DNA from: Isosphaera pallida ATCC 43644
GTDB taxonomy: Bacteria; Planctomycetota; Planctomycetia; Isosphaerales; Isosphaeraceae
Direction of reading: 5' to 3'
DNA: 64,000 nt
Assembly (NCBI RefSeq): GCF_000186345.1
Contig: NC_014962.1
Span: 4,120,450-4,184,449, forward strand
Shown: piece by piece, positions 18,421-29,283 of the stretch
Layout of the letters: each line of letters begins with the position of its first letter
Numbering within the stretch: the first letter of the stretch is position 1
Translations under genes and position numbers: made by a program
The notes under the pieces: generated by a model
Database searches by the model: none
What the model was told of the DNA's origin: nothing
Seen by the model: the letters and a program-made list of their open reading frames with translations, nothing else

Positions 18421-19920
18421 ATGGGAATCCCAATCACTGTGGCCTACGGCGATGGTATCGGCCCAGAAATCATGGCTGCGACCCTCATAGTTCTCAAGGA
18501 GGCCGGAGCCGATCTTGAGCCAGAAGTGATTGAAATTGGAGAATCTATCTATCAACGTGGAGTATCCTCTGGGATTGAGCCGACCTCGTGGGAATCTCTC
18601 AGGCGCACCGGGGTCTTCCTGAAGAGTCCGGTAACCACCCCTCAAGGCGGCGGCTTCAAAAGCCTCAATGTAACCATCCGCAAGGGTCTCGGGCTATACG
18701 CCAACGTCCGTCCCTGCCAAGCTTACGCACCCTTTGTCCGAACCTTGCACCCCCGGATGGATTTGGTCATCATCCGCGAGAACGAGGAAGATCTTTACGC
18801 CGGCATCGAACATCGTCAAACCGACGAGGTCATGCAATGCCTCAAACTGATCAGCCGGCCCGGGTGCGAGCGGATCGTACGCTACGCCTTCGAGTTTGCC
18901 CGCGCTCATGGCCGAACCAAAGTTACATGTATGACCAAAGATAACATCATGAAGTTGACCGATGGTCTGTTTCATCAGGTTTTCGACGAGATCGGTCGGG
19001 ATTATCCTGAACTCAAGCAGGATCACCTCATCATCGACATCGGTGCGGCGCGATTGGCCGACACTCCCGAAATTTTCGACGTGATTGTCACTCCTAACCT
19101 TTATGGGGATATTCTCTCGGACATTGCTGCCCAGGTGGCCGGTTCGGTGGGGTTGGCCGGTTCGGCCAACATTGGTGACCATGGCGCGATGTTCGAGGCG
19201 ATCCACGGTTCGGCCCCGACGATCGCCGGCAAGAACCTCGCTAACCCGTCGGGGTTGTTGCAGGCGGCGGTCATGATGTTGGTCCATTTGGGTCTTGGCG
19301 AGCTCGCCACCACGATCCGCAACGCTTGGCTACGAACCCTGGAGGATGGCCTGCACACCGCCGACATCGCCGGCACCTTGACCAAGACCACCGTGGGCAC
19401 CCTGGAATTCGCCCAAGCGGTGGTCGAGCGTCTGGGACAACGGCCCGAACGTCTCAAGCCGGCCAGCTTCGAGGCCGACAACCCCGACCCGATTCCAGCC
19501 CCTGCTCACCCACCCTCGTTGACTCGCGCTCCTGCTCCCAGTCCTGCTGCGGCGTTGCCCGCCTACCGCCGCGCGCCAGAAACCAGCAAAACCCTGGTGG
19601 GCGTCGATCTCTTTCTCAACTGGCGCGAGGGTTCGCCCGAGGATCTGGGCCGGACTCTTTCGAAGTCCGCTACCCCCAAGCTCACTCTTTGCATGATTAC
19701 CAATCGCGGCGTCAAAGTCTGGCCCAACGGCTTGCCCGAAACCTTCTGCACCGATCACTGGCGTTGTCGCTTCATGAGCGAACGCCAGGAACCCATCGAC
19801 CATCGCGACATCCTCGAACTGTATCAACGCGTCATCCAGTCCGGCTTCGACGTGATCAAGACCGAAAACCTCTGTTTGTTCGACGGCGTTCCCGGCTTCG
19901 CGCTGGGTCAAGGACAGTAA
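18421..19920 (+). CDS. icd: Isocitrate dehydrogenase, Thermus-type with C-terminal extension
   Basis: The first 340 residues are a typical beta-decarboxylating dehydrogenase: AYGDGIGPEI at the N-terminus, the substrate-binding NVTIRKGLGLYANVRPC region, RENEEDLYAGIEH, and the metal/cofactor part VTPNLYGDILSD and GDHGAMFEAIHGSAP. After an Ala/Pro-rich linker (about residues 355-390) comes a second domain of about 110 residues (VGVDLFLNW through NLCLFDGVPG). The same layout and a length of about 496 aa are known from the Thermus thermophilus NADP-dependent enzyme. It oxidises isocitrate to 2-oxoglutarate in the TCA cycle. ATG 18421 is directly at the start of homology. NADP preference is inferred from the family, not from cofactor residues I could verify. 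Confidence 0.92.
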   Translation: MGIPITVAYGDGIGPEIMAATLIVLKEAGADLEPEVIEIGESIYQRGVSSGIEPTSWESLRRTGVFLKSPVTTPQGGGFKSLNVTIRKGLGLYANVRPCQAYAPFVRTLHPRMDLVIIRENEEDLYAGIEHRQTDEVMQCLKLISRPGCERIVRYAFEFARAHGRTKVTCMTKDNIMKLTDGLFHQVFDEIGRDYPELKQDHLIIDIGAARLADTPEIFDVIVTPNLYGDILSDIAAQVAGSVGLAGSANIGDHGAMFEAIHGSAPTIAGKNLANPSGLLQAAVMMLVHLGLGELATTIRNAWLRTLEDGLHTADIAGTLTKTTVGTLEFAQAVVERLGQRPERLKPASFEADNPDPIPAPAHPPSLTRAPAPSPAAALPAYRRAPETSKTLVGVDLFLNWREGSPEDLGRTLSKSATPKLTLCMITNRGVKVWPNGLPETFCTDHWRCRFMSERQEPIDHRDILELYQRVIQSGFDVIKTENLCLFDGVPGFALGQGQ

Positions 19921-19942
19921 GGAGGGTCAGGTCCAATCGACT

Positions 19943-21886
19943 TCAACTTGTCAGAATGGGTGAGCGGGATTGAGCGGCCTTCTCCATCAGGTCGGTGATC
20001 CGACCCACCATCGACTCGGGATCGTCGAGCACGCCTTCAAGCAAGAGGGCGTTGGCGTAAAGTTGCCGAGCGCACTGCTTGATGAAGTCGTCGTGGTCAG
20101 GATTGACGCTGAGGTCTGCGAAGCGACGGATGATCGCCGCGTTGGGGTTGACTTCGAGGATGCGGTTGGAGGCAGACTCGGGCAAGTTGCGGTTCGCCAT
20201 CTGCAGCAGTTTGCGCATCGAGGTGGTGAGCGATCCTTCGGCGTGGATTAGCCCCACCGGACTCTCCAACAACCGTTGAGAGGTCCGCACCTCGCTCACT
20301 TTGCCTTCCAGCGCCGCCTTAAACAAGCTGAGGACGCGGTCAAGTCGGGCTGGATCGACAGCGGGCTGGTCAGTAGTTGCCTCCTTGCCTTGGGCGTCCG
20401 CCGAGGTCGATTCGGTCTGGGGCGGTAACTCGACCCGAGCCGAGTCAATCGACACCAGCGGCTTGCCGTCAAACCGATCCAACGACGTGATCACGAATTC
20501 GTCGATCGGGTCGGGAAGTAGCAACACTTCCAATTGTCGGGACTTGAAATAAGCCAGGTGGGGATTCTTGCGGATCGAATTCAAGTCAGGACCACCCAAA
20601 AAGTAAATTTGGGTCTGCCCTTCACGCATCCGCCCCACATACTGCTCCAGCGAGGTTCGCTTCCGGTCGGCCTCCTCCCCCTCGTTGGCCGTCGAAATGA
20701 AGCGAAGCAGCTTGGCAATGCGATCGCGGTTGAGGAAGTCGGTGTGAATCCCCTCCTTCAAGATGATGCCGAATTGCTCATAGAAAGTCTCATACGTCTG
20801 AGGGGCCTCCTCGGCAAGCTTGCTCAAGCGATCCAACACATGCTTGACAAGTGTGTTTTGAATCTTGCGCAGGACTGCGTTGTCTTGGAGGGTCTCGCGG
20901 GAGATGTTCAGAGGCAGGTCTTCCGAATCGACCAAACCGTGAAGGAATCGGAGGTAGCCCGGCAGAATCTCCTGGCAGTTGCTTTGAACCAGGACGCGAC
21001 GGGCGCAGAGTTGCACGCCGTGTTCCAGCTTGCCGAAGCCGATTGATTCGAAGTTGGTCGGCGGACAGTACAATACTGCGCGGAATTGGATGGGCGAATC
21101 GACCGCGACGTGGAGATGGAAGAGCGGGGTTTCACCCTCACGATGTGAAAGATGTCGAAAGAAACGAGTATGCTCCTCTTCGGTGACTTGATTGCGCGGT
21201 TCAAGCCAGATCGCTTTCTGATCGTTGAGGACTTCCCCATCAAGACGAATGGGTTGAGGGATGAACCCTGAGAACCGCTTGACGACCGACTTGACCCGCC
21301 AGGGTTCCAAAAACTCCTTGGTCTCTGGCTTGAGGTGAAGGATCACCGAGGTGCCCCGCGGACGGGATTCGTCAGCTGGCGAAATTGTGAACTCGCCGGT
21401 GCCATCCGATTCCCATTTCCAAGTTTCTTCGGATCGGTGGCTACGGGAGAGGACTACCACGCGATCCGCCACCATGAACGCGGAGTAAAACCCCACGCCG
21501 AACTGACCGATCAAGTTGATCGCCTTAGCCTCCTCGGGAATCCGAGTGAGGTTGCGCACGAACTCCCGCGAGCCGGAATGAGCAATCGTCCCGAGGTTGG
21601 AACGCAACTCCTCGTGGGTCATCCCCACGCCGTTGTCAGCGATGGTCAGGGTGCCGGCCTCCTTGTCGATGGTCAGGGTGATCCCCAGCTCGTCGGGATC
21701 GAGCGGACTTCCTTCGACAAGAGCAGTCAGACGCATTTTATTGAGGGCGTCGGAGGCGTTGGAAATCAGTTCACGAAGAGCGATCTCTTTGCCCTGATAA
21801 ATCGAGTGCGCTAATAGATTGAGAAGTTGCTTGATTTCGGCTTGGAACGCATGACGCTCGGAAACAGGAGGCGTTTGGGTGGTCAT
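19943..21886 (-). CDS. htpG: Hsp90-family chaperone HtpG
   Basis: 647 aa, the normal bacterial HtpG size. The GHKL ATPase domain shows ELISNASDALNK (residues 39-50), ADNGVGM and GQFGVGFYSAFM. The middle domain shows the conserved LPLNISRETLQDN, and a C-terminal dimerisation domain follows. It is a cytoplasmic ATP-dependent chaperone acting on stress-damaged or near-native clients. Translation starts at ATG 21886 with AAGGAG a few bases upstream on the minus strand. It converges with icd with only 22 bases between the stop codons. It sits near groESL and an HtrA-type protease, forming a loose proteostasis neighbourhood, although these are separate transcription units. Confidence 0.97.
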   Translation of the reverse strand: MTTQTPPVSERHAFQAEIKQLLNLLAHSIYQGKEIALRELISNASDALNKMRLTALVEGSPLDPDELGITLTIDKEAGTLTIADNGVGMTHEELRSNLGTIAHSGSREFVRNLTRIPEEAKAINLIGQFGVGFYSAFMVADRVVVLSRSHRSEETWKWESDGTGEFTISPADESRPRGTSVILHLKPETKEFLEPWRVKSVVKRFSGFIPQPIRLDGEVLNDQKAIWLEPRNQVTEEEHTRFFRHLSHREGETPLFHLHVAVDSPIQFRAVLYCPPTNFESIGFGKLEHGVQLCARRVLVQSNCQEILPGYLRFLHGLVDSEDLPLNISRETLQDNAVLRKIQNTLVKHVLDRLSKLAEEAPQTYETFYEQFGIILKEGIHTDFLNRDRIAKLLRFISTANEGEEADRKRTSLEQYVGRMREGQTQIYFLGGPDLNSIRKNPHLAYFKSRQLEVLLLPDPIDEFVITSLDRFDGKPLVSIDSARVELPPQTESTSADAQGKEATTDQPAVDPARLDRVLSLFKAALEGKVSEVRTSQRLLESPVGLIHAEGSLTTSMRKLLQMANRNLPESASNRILEVNPNAAIIRRFADLSVNPDHDDFIKQCARQLYANALLLEGVLDDPESMVGRITDLMEKAAQSRSPILTS

Positions 21887-22097
21887 CGGACGGACTCCTT
21901 GCGGGATGGTGGCGATGGGATTGGGATTAGGATGGAAAGCAAGCGATGGCCAGCCCCGAAAAACAGCGCGCGGGACCTCTTTGCGGCGTCTTGTGTCGGA
22001 TACCCCGACAAGCTAGCGTGACCAACGGAGACAAGGTCGCCGTTGGAATCGAACAACCATCGGCGAGGTCCTCAACGAGTGTAGCGGGAGGAGGAAC

Positions 22098-23273
22098 ATG
22101 GCGCGGGAACTTGGGGATTGGCCGAAGCGTGGAGTCACCGTAGCGGGGATACTCGTCGTGGCGTTGGCGTTGGGGAGCGGCGGCCGTTTTGTGCCGCCGC
22201 AGGCTCCGGTTAGCGAACCGCCCCCCGAACTCAACACCTTCTCAATCTGCGCGCGTGACCCCGAAACCGGCGAACTCGGCGTGGCGGTCACCACGCGCTT
22301 GACTGAGGTGGGGCGGTTGTGTCCCTTCGTCAAGGCAGGAGTGGGCGCGGTGGCGACCCAGTCGTTCGTGCGGGTCGAGTATGGTCCGCGCGGCCTGGAG
22401 TTGCTCGAACAAGGACGAACTCCCCAGGAGGCGCTCGACGAAATGCTCAAGGATGATCCTTTAAAGGAACGTCGGCAATTGGGGATCATCGATGCCTCCG
22501 GCCGCACCGCGACCTTCACTGGAGCCGGCTGCCTCGCCCATGCGGGCGATCGAGTGGGGGCCAATTACACGGTGCAGGGCAATCTCTTGGTAGGTCCCGA
22601 GACCCTGGACGCGGTAGCCGAACGGTTCGAGGCGACCGAGGGATCGGGCCGAAGCCTAGCCGACCGCCTGATCGACGCCCTGGCCGCCGGTCAGGCCGCC
22701 GGTGGCGACAGACGCAAAGGCAACCCGCAATCGGCCGCCCTTCTCGTGGCCGACCCCCGCCGAACCCATCCCGACGGCTCCCACCTTACGGTCAACCTTC
22801 AGGTCGCCGAGCATCCCGAACCAATCGACGAACTTCGACGCCAGTACGACACGATCACCCACAACCTGGGATACCGCACCTTCGCATTGATTCAAGGACC
22901 GGATGTTGTTCAGCTGAAACGCGCGCTCCACGAGTTAGGCGACTACCGACCCGACGAGCAAGAAGCCGACTTCAACCGCGGTCTACGGTCATCCGAGGGA
23001 GGCGTTTACGATCGTGAAACCGCTCAGGCGGTGGACCGCTTCCGCGCCCGCGTCGGATTACCCCACCCCGGCTTGGGTCTGGGGTACGCCCCCGGCGTGG
23101 TGGATCGGGAGATGATTCGGGCGCTGCAAGACGCGATCACCCAACTCCGCCGCGCCCAACGCGCCCAGAAGAGTGACTCCCCGGAGCAACCCCCACCTCG
23201 GGAAACCAAGGATCAGAGCGAGTCCCCCCGGGTCGAAACGCCGTCCCAAGGTGATGGCCCCTCTCCAAGATGA
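22098..23273 (+). CDS. Exported DUF1028 protein with peptidoglycan-binding-like C-terminus
   Basis: 391 aa from ATG 22098 behind a strong GGAGGAGG. Residues about 13-30 form a hydrophobic signal/anchor. Residues about 45-270 are DUF1028: NTFSICARDPETGELGVAV, the Gly-rich VKAGVGAVATQS and the CLAHAGDRVGANYTVQGN segment. DUF1028 has an Ntn-hydrolase-like fold in known structures and no settled function. The C-terminal part, from about residue 275, resembles a peptidoglycan-binding domain: VVQLKRALHELGDY, then GVYDRETAQAVDRFRARVGL. This would place the protein at the cell wall. A Pro/Ser-rich tail ends it. It is divergent from htpG with a shared upstream region of about 210 bp. Confidence 0.85.
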   Translation: MARELGDWPKRGVTVAGILVVALALGSGGRFVPPQAPVSEPPPELNTFSICARDPETGELGVAVTTRLTEVGRLCPFVKAGVGAVATQSFVRVEYGPRGLELLEQGRTPQEALDEMLKDDPLKERRQLGIIDASGRTATFTGAGCLAHAGDRVGANYTVQGNLLVGPETLDAVAERFEATEGSGRSLADRLIDALAAGQAAGGDRRKGNPQSAALLVADPRRTHPDGSHLTVNLQVAEHPEPIDELRRQYDTITHNLGYRTFALIQGPDVVQLKRALHELGDYRPDEQEADFNRGLRSSEGGVYDRETAQAVDRFRARVGLPHPGLGLGYAPGVVDREMIRALQDAITQLRRAQRAQKSDSPEQPPPRETKDQSESPRVETPSQGDGPSPR

Positions 23274-23556
23274 AATGGTGATCGGGGACGCACAACTCAT
23301 CTGGTCTGGTTCCTCCAGCCCCGGGACGACGAAACCGCGCCTTCGGACTTCGTAACCACGCGAAATCCGGAGACGCGGTTGGCTGAGTGAATCCACGCGC
23401 GGAGTGGGACGACGAACCGAAACGGTACGCTTCCCTCCTCCGTGACTCGTTGAAACCGTGGGCGAAGTCGAAGCCAACCCGAGATCGGGACGGAGCGTGT
23501 AAGTGCCTCGCCCCGTCCCCCAGTTGGCGGCTCCCTCCCCACGGAATCCGAGCCGA

Positions 23557-25203
<1,647 letters not shown>

Positions 25204-25330
25204 TCAAATGAGCTCTGTTCTAGGAATGGTTTTGCTTCGAAGAACCGCGTGCGGAGCAGTTGACGCTTGAACGGATGGTTTCGCCGAGTCGAATCGACTC
25301 GACTTCATCAGGACGTCGCGCGCAACGATT

Positions 25331-25624
25331 TCAGCCTTCGACGACGGCATAAATGTCGTCCTCGCGCATCAGCAGAACCTTGGTTGTGCCGTTCAGCTTG
25401 AACTCGTCGCCCGCGTAGGAGGAGAACAGCACCCGGTCGCCCACCTTGACCTGCAACTCCCGACGCTTGCCGTCCTTGGTCAATCGGCCAGTACCCACCG
25501 CCAGTACTTTGCCATGCTGTGGCTTGTCCTTGGCCGTGTCCGGCAGCACGATCCCACCAGCCGTCGTCGCTTGCGCTTCTTCGCGCTCGACCACTACACG
25601 ATCACCCAGAGGTTGAATCTTCAT
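25331..25624 (-). CDS. groES: Co-chaperonin GroES
   Basis: 97 aa. MKIQPLGDRVVVEREE at the N-terminus, GGIVLPDTAKDKP (the mobile loop and its flank) and GDRVLFSSYAGDEFKL are diagnostic. The upstream frame is open much further, but ATG 25624 starts exactly at the family N-terminus and has GAGGAGTG just upstream on the minus strand. It is the lid of the GroEL chamber and the first gene of the groES-groEL operon. Regulation is unclear: a 6-bp inverted repeat lies 175 bp upstream, but no canonical heat-shock operator was seen. Confidence 0.97.
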   Translation of the reverse strand: MKIQPLGDRVVVEREEAQATTAGGIVLPDTAKDKPQHGKVLAVGTGRLTKDGKRRELQVKVGDRVLFSSYAGDEFKLNGTTKVLLMREDDIYAVVEG

Positions 25625-26327
25625 CGAAATCCCACTCCTCGAAATTTGCCCAAGGCGTCGCGGGGACGCGACCCACGAACCATGCGGAGAGCCCACCCTG
25701 TTCTTCGACTTCCACCTCACCCCTCTCTTCGTGTCTGTCGCCATTGGGAAGGATGAGCGGTCGAACCCGGCTCGGTGGGCGGTTACCAGCCTCTCTGCAA
25801 GTTGCGTGCCGCGGCTCAACTTTTGTCCTAAACCTTGATCTAACAATGACTTGTGTAGAATGCCGATGGTCTGGCTAGGGTCGGGTGAGGCTGCCACTCC
25901 GTTTCAAGAGGCCGGCGCGAGACCGTCATTTTGGCAGGGCAATAGGAGGGAGGTTGGAAGCCAATGAGACCGACCGATCGTGTCAAACCCGGCAATCTGG
26001 GAAACGGACGGTGAGACCGGGTTCAAGAGAAGGGATCAGGTGTCCGATCTTTGTCAAGGCGAAGGTTGGAAAAAGGCTCCGAGCCGTGTTGAGGGCGCGA
26101 CGGGGCGATCGCCAAGCGAAGTGGTCTCCCAAGCGGAATTCGGTCCGCCGGGGGTTGAATGACGCAGTGTTGGGCCATCCGCGGCGGTGACTCTGCCTGG
26201 GCGTGGCAGTCGTTGTCGTGGGGCGGTTCGGCCTGTGGGAGCACGTCGCGCTTTGGGGGAGGTTCGACCGGTTTGGCGCGCGGGTCGCGGAACGGGTCGA
26301 GGATGTCATTCATTCGTCCGTATTGCT
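25625..26327. other. Divergent intergenic region between groES and the HtrA-type gene
   Basis: About 700 bp with several short overlapping open frames in different registers, none carrying a recognisable motif or consistent codon use. It must contain the groESL promoter on the minus strand and the protease promoter on the plus strand. Apart from the 25799-25822 inverted repeat I see nothing I can name. Confidence 0.5.
25799..25822 (-). promoter_or_regulatory. Inverted repeat upstream of groES
   Basis: AAGTTG (25799-25804) and CAACTT (25817-25822) are perfect inverted half-sites 12 bp apart, in the non-coding region upstream of groES. Spacing and symmetry suit a dimeric regulator, but the half-sites are short and could arise by chance. 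This is not the CIRCE sequence. Confidence 0.25.
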
Positions 26328-27836
26328 ATGGGGATCATCGCCGTGCCACCTATCCATTCTCGAGGCGCGGGGGTTCGAAGAGCGGCCTGGTTTTGGGTCG
26401 CGGGATTCTCCTCGTTGTGGGTGTTGGGGTTGGGAATGCCGGGCGGTGGGGTCTCGGGGATTGGTCCCGCGGCCGTGGTGGCTGGTCCCTTGGAGGGCAA
26501 CACCAATTATGAGGTGTCCCGGAGAACCGCCACGGTGCAGGCGATCGAGCGGGTGCGTCCCAGCGTGGTGAGCATCTCCAGCGAGAAGCGCTCCTCCTCA
26601 CCGAACCGTTGGCCGTTCAGCGCCGAGGAGAATGCGAAGGCGCGGGTCAGTGGCATGGGGACCGGCGTGATCATCGACGCGCGGGGCTACATCTTGACCA
26701 ACCAGCATGTGGTGGACCGGGTCACCGGCATTGAGGTTCAACTCAGCAATGGCGTGGTGCTGCCAGCGCGGGTGATTCAGCAGGACAAGATCAACGATTT
26801 GGCGTTGCTCAAGGTCGAGCCATCGACTCCTTTGACGCCGATCGTGTTGGGTACCTCTTCCGACTTGATGGTGGGCGAGGACGTCATCACGATCGGGAAC
26901 GCCTACGGCTACGAGGAAACCGTTTCACGGGGCATCATTTCGGCGTTAGGCCGCAATGTGACCCTGTCGGACGACCAGGTGTACCGTAACCTGATTCAGA
27001 CCGACGCCTGCATTAATCCTGGCAATTCGGGAGGTCCGCTGATCAATATTCATGGTGAACTGATCGGGATCAACGTCGCGGTCCGGGCGGGAGCGCAATG
27101 CATCGGGTTCGCTTTGCCGATCGACGACGTGAAGCAAATCCTGGCTGAGATGATCAGCACGCGCCGGTTAGCCTCGACCTGGCACGGTCTGGTGGCGGAG
27201 GAGCGGTTTTTGGAACAAGCCCGCCGCGTGGTGTTGTCCGCAGTCCGCGCTGGCAGCCCAGCGGAGCGGTCCGGCTTTCGTCCCGGCGACTTGGTGATGA
27301 AGGCCGGCGATCTGGAGGTGCGTACTCCGATCGATATCGAACGCGCCATGCTCGACGTGCGGCCCGGCACGCCGGTCCCGGTGGTGGTCCTGCGCGAAGG
27401 GCGTCGAGTCGCCATCGACCTCACCACCGCACCCCTGCCTCGCACGGTCGAGGCGGTCAACGCCGAACTCGACTCCGACGCCGTCGTGTGGCGGATTCTG
27501 GGTCTGCGAACCGTGCCGGTGGGAGCCGAGCAGGTCGCCGCTGTCTCTCCCAAACTTCGGGGGGGGCTGTACGTCCGCGAGGTCCGGCCCAACAGCCCGG
27601 CCGCCCGCAGCAACATCGCCCCTGGGGATGTGTTGATTGGTCTCAACGTCGGTTCACGTCACTGGGAGACCATCCGGGCTGACAACATCCTGTTTGTCCT
27701 TGACCAGAAGACCAGGGAAATGGTCGGTCCTGACGACGATGGGATTGTATTCTACCTGATCCGCCGCAACCTAATGCAACAGGGCGTGCTGCGTTTGACC
27801 GAAACCGACCGCAGGGCCGCTGCTGCCCGTCGTTGA
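26328..27836 (+). CDS. HtrA/DegP-type serine protease with two PDZ domains
   Basis: 502 aa from ATG 26328. Residues about 18-40 are a signal/anchor. The trypsin-like domain has the full triad: His127 in TNQHVVD, Asp157 in NDLALL, and Ser234 in GNSGGP. Two PDZ domains follow: one begins near residue 290 (VVLSAVRAGSPAERSGFRPGD) and one near residue 415 (GGLYVREVRPNSPAARSNIAPGD). This is the family arrangement of periplasmic quality-control proteases. It probably degrades or refolds misfolded envelope proteins. The linker between catalytic and PDZ parts is typical. An upstream in-frame start is possible because the region before 26328 is open, but its translation is unlike a coding sequence. Confidence 0.92.
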   Translation: MGIIAVPPIHSRGAGVRRAAWFWVAGFSSLWVLGLGMPGGGVSGIGPAAVVAGPLEGNTNYEVSRRTATVQAIERVRPSVVSISSEKRSSSPNRWPFSAEENAKARVSGMGTGVIIDARGYILTNQHVVDRVTGIEVQLSNGVVLPARVIQQDKINDLALLKVEPSTPLTPIVLGTSSDLMVGEDVITIGNAYGYEETVSRGIISALGRNVTLSDDQVYRNLIQTDACINPGNSGGPLINIHGELIGINVAVRAGAQCIGFALPIDDVKQILAEMISTRRLASTWHGLVAEERFLEQARRVVLSAVRAGSPAERSGFRPGDLVMKAGDLEVRTPIDIERAMLDVRPGTPVPVVVLREGRRVAIDLTTAPLPRTVEAVNAELDSDAVVWRILGLRTVPVGAEQVAAVSPKLRGGLYVREVRPNSPAARSNIAPGDVLIGLNVGSRHWETIRADNILFVLDQKTREMVGPDDDGIVFYLIRRNLMQQGVLRLTETDRRAAAARR

Positions 27837-28016
27837 GCCGGTCGCCCTGACTTGTTTCAACTCGGCGGAACCGACCGATCTCAGTTTGGTTCGGCTCGAC
27901 TCGACTTAACGCCGCTGCGCTTCCAGGACGCCTGATTATTCAACCTGTTGTCGTTGATAAGTGCGATCAAGAACCTGTTCCACCCCAGCCGACGGTTTGG
28001 GTCCCCAATACCCGAC

Positions 28017-28925
28017 TCAGCCCGGCGGGGTGGTCGCGTTGTACGACGCCGCGATGCTCATCGGATCGGCGTTGCTGCAAGCCGTCTCGCAGGGGGCAGC
28101 CGACTCGGGCCGCGTCGAGCTGGTTTGGATGGTCACAGCAGTTTGATCTGACGAGTGGAAAGGCCCTTCCAGCATCCGCGGCCACGTCTCCAGCTTGACC
28201 TCCGAACCTCGCACCGACACAAAGGGACAAGGTGGTAAATCCATCCAGGTCCCTGAATTGATGTACGTAATCCCGTCTTCGGAAACCGCCGTCAACGGCA
28301 AGTGTGTGTGCCCACAGGTGACGTAACGATAACCTTGGCTGCGAGCGTATTCGATGGCCCGTTGCTGAATCAGAGTGCTGTTGCGCTGCCATCTCTTGGT
28401 GGTCCGACGCAACCATCTCGACGTATTGTGGGGCGCGTACTTCTGAATGAAGTAGTAAGTGCCGCATGCCAAGTTGGTCAGCAGCGCGTAGTTGGTGATG
28501 ATCGTATCGAACTGGTCACCATGAAAGATCAGCAGATCGACTTCCCCATTGCGGTACACATACTCGTCCCAAATCTCGACGCCGACAATGTGGCTGACAA
28601 TCTCCGCCGGGCCGTCGTGGTTGCCCCGCATCCAGACCACCTTGAAGTCGTCGCGGTCGGAATGCCGGCGGATCAGTTTTAGGCACGCAAAGTGACGCTT
28701 AGAGAGCCGCTTGAAGTTGAGGTCGTCGAAGATGTCGCCGTTGATGACGAGTTCACGGGTATGGTCCACCGCCCACTCGAGAAACTCCTCGATCAGTTTA
28801 GCCTGACAAAGCGCACTGCCCAAGTGGAGGTCGGAAATCACTAGGCAATCATAGGGTCGAGGGTCCGACGGATCGCGGGGGGGGATCGGATCGTCAGCGC
28901 GCTTGCGACGGATCGAAGGAAGCAT
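28017..28925 (-). CDS. Calcineurin-like metallophosphoesterase, LpxH-like
   Basis: 302 aa from ATG 28925. The five metal-binding blocks are present in order: ISDLHLGS, NGDIFDD, RGNHD, HGDQFD and CGHTHLP. This set and the spacing resemble UDP-2,3-diacylglucosamine hydrolase (LpxH), which cuts the lipid A precursor. Many planctomycete homologues lack demonstrated function, so substrate assignment is tentative. The frame extends upstream to 29147, but that part is Arg/Ser-rich and looks untranslated. The C-terminal 40 residues after EGPFHSSDQ are Ser/Thr/Pro-rich and may be a disordered tail. The gene stands alone, convergent with the HtrA-type protease gene. Confidence 0.8.
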   Translation of the reverse strand: MLPSIRRKRADDPIPPRDPSDPRPYDCLVISDLHLGSALCQAKLIEEFLEWAVDHTRELVINGDIFDDLNFKRLSKRHFACLKLIRRHSDRDDFKVVWMRGNHDGPAEIVSHIVGVEIWDEYVYRNGEVDLLIFHGDQFDTIITNYALLTNLACGTYYFIQKYAPHNTSRWLRRTTKRWQRNSTLIQQRAIEYARSQGYRYVTCGHTHLPLTAVSEDGITYINSGTWMDLPPCPFVSVRGSEVKLETWPRMLEGPFHSSDQTAVTIQTSSTRPESAAPCETACSNADPMSIAASYNATTPPG

Positions 28926-29283
28926 GGAACGCCACTCGCCGAGGATAACGCCAGAGGATGAAGAACGGGGTTGACGCCGTCGGCGTCGGGGTCTGAGCTC
29001 AACCGATTCCAACCCGTCCCTTAGACCGCCCCATTCCCCTTCGACGCAACAGAGGAACCAAACCATCCGCGTCGCAATCCGAACCGCCAACGGCGATTGG
29101 TCCGATTCGGATCGGACCCGCAAACCACTTGGGAACCAGAAAATCATCGGGAAAGCCGTTCGATTGTATCACGTTGAGCCGTCCGAATCACCCCCTGGAA
29201 TCAACGTTCTGCCACCTTCACGGCAACTCCATTCTGCGCACATGATCTCATCATTTTCGTGGTTCTGTTGACGTTGGTTCAGT
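28926..29283. other. Intergenic region between the Lhr and phosphoesterase genes
   Basis: About 360 bp, less GC-rich near 29160-29280. I see no gene and no strong hairpin. It holds the phosphoesterase promoter and the 3' end of the helicase transcript, both on the minus strand. Confidence 0.4.
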
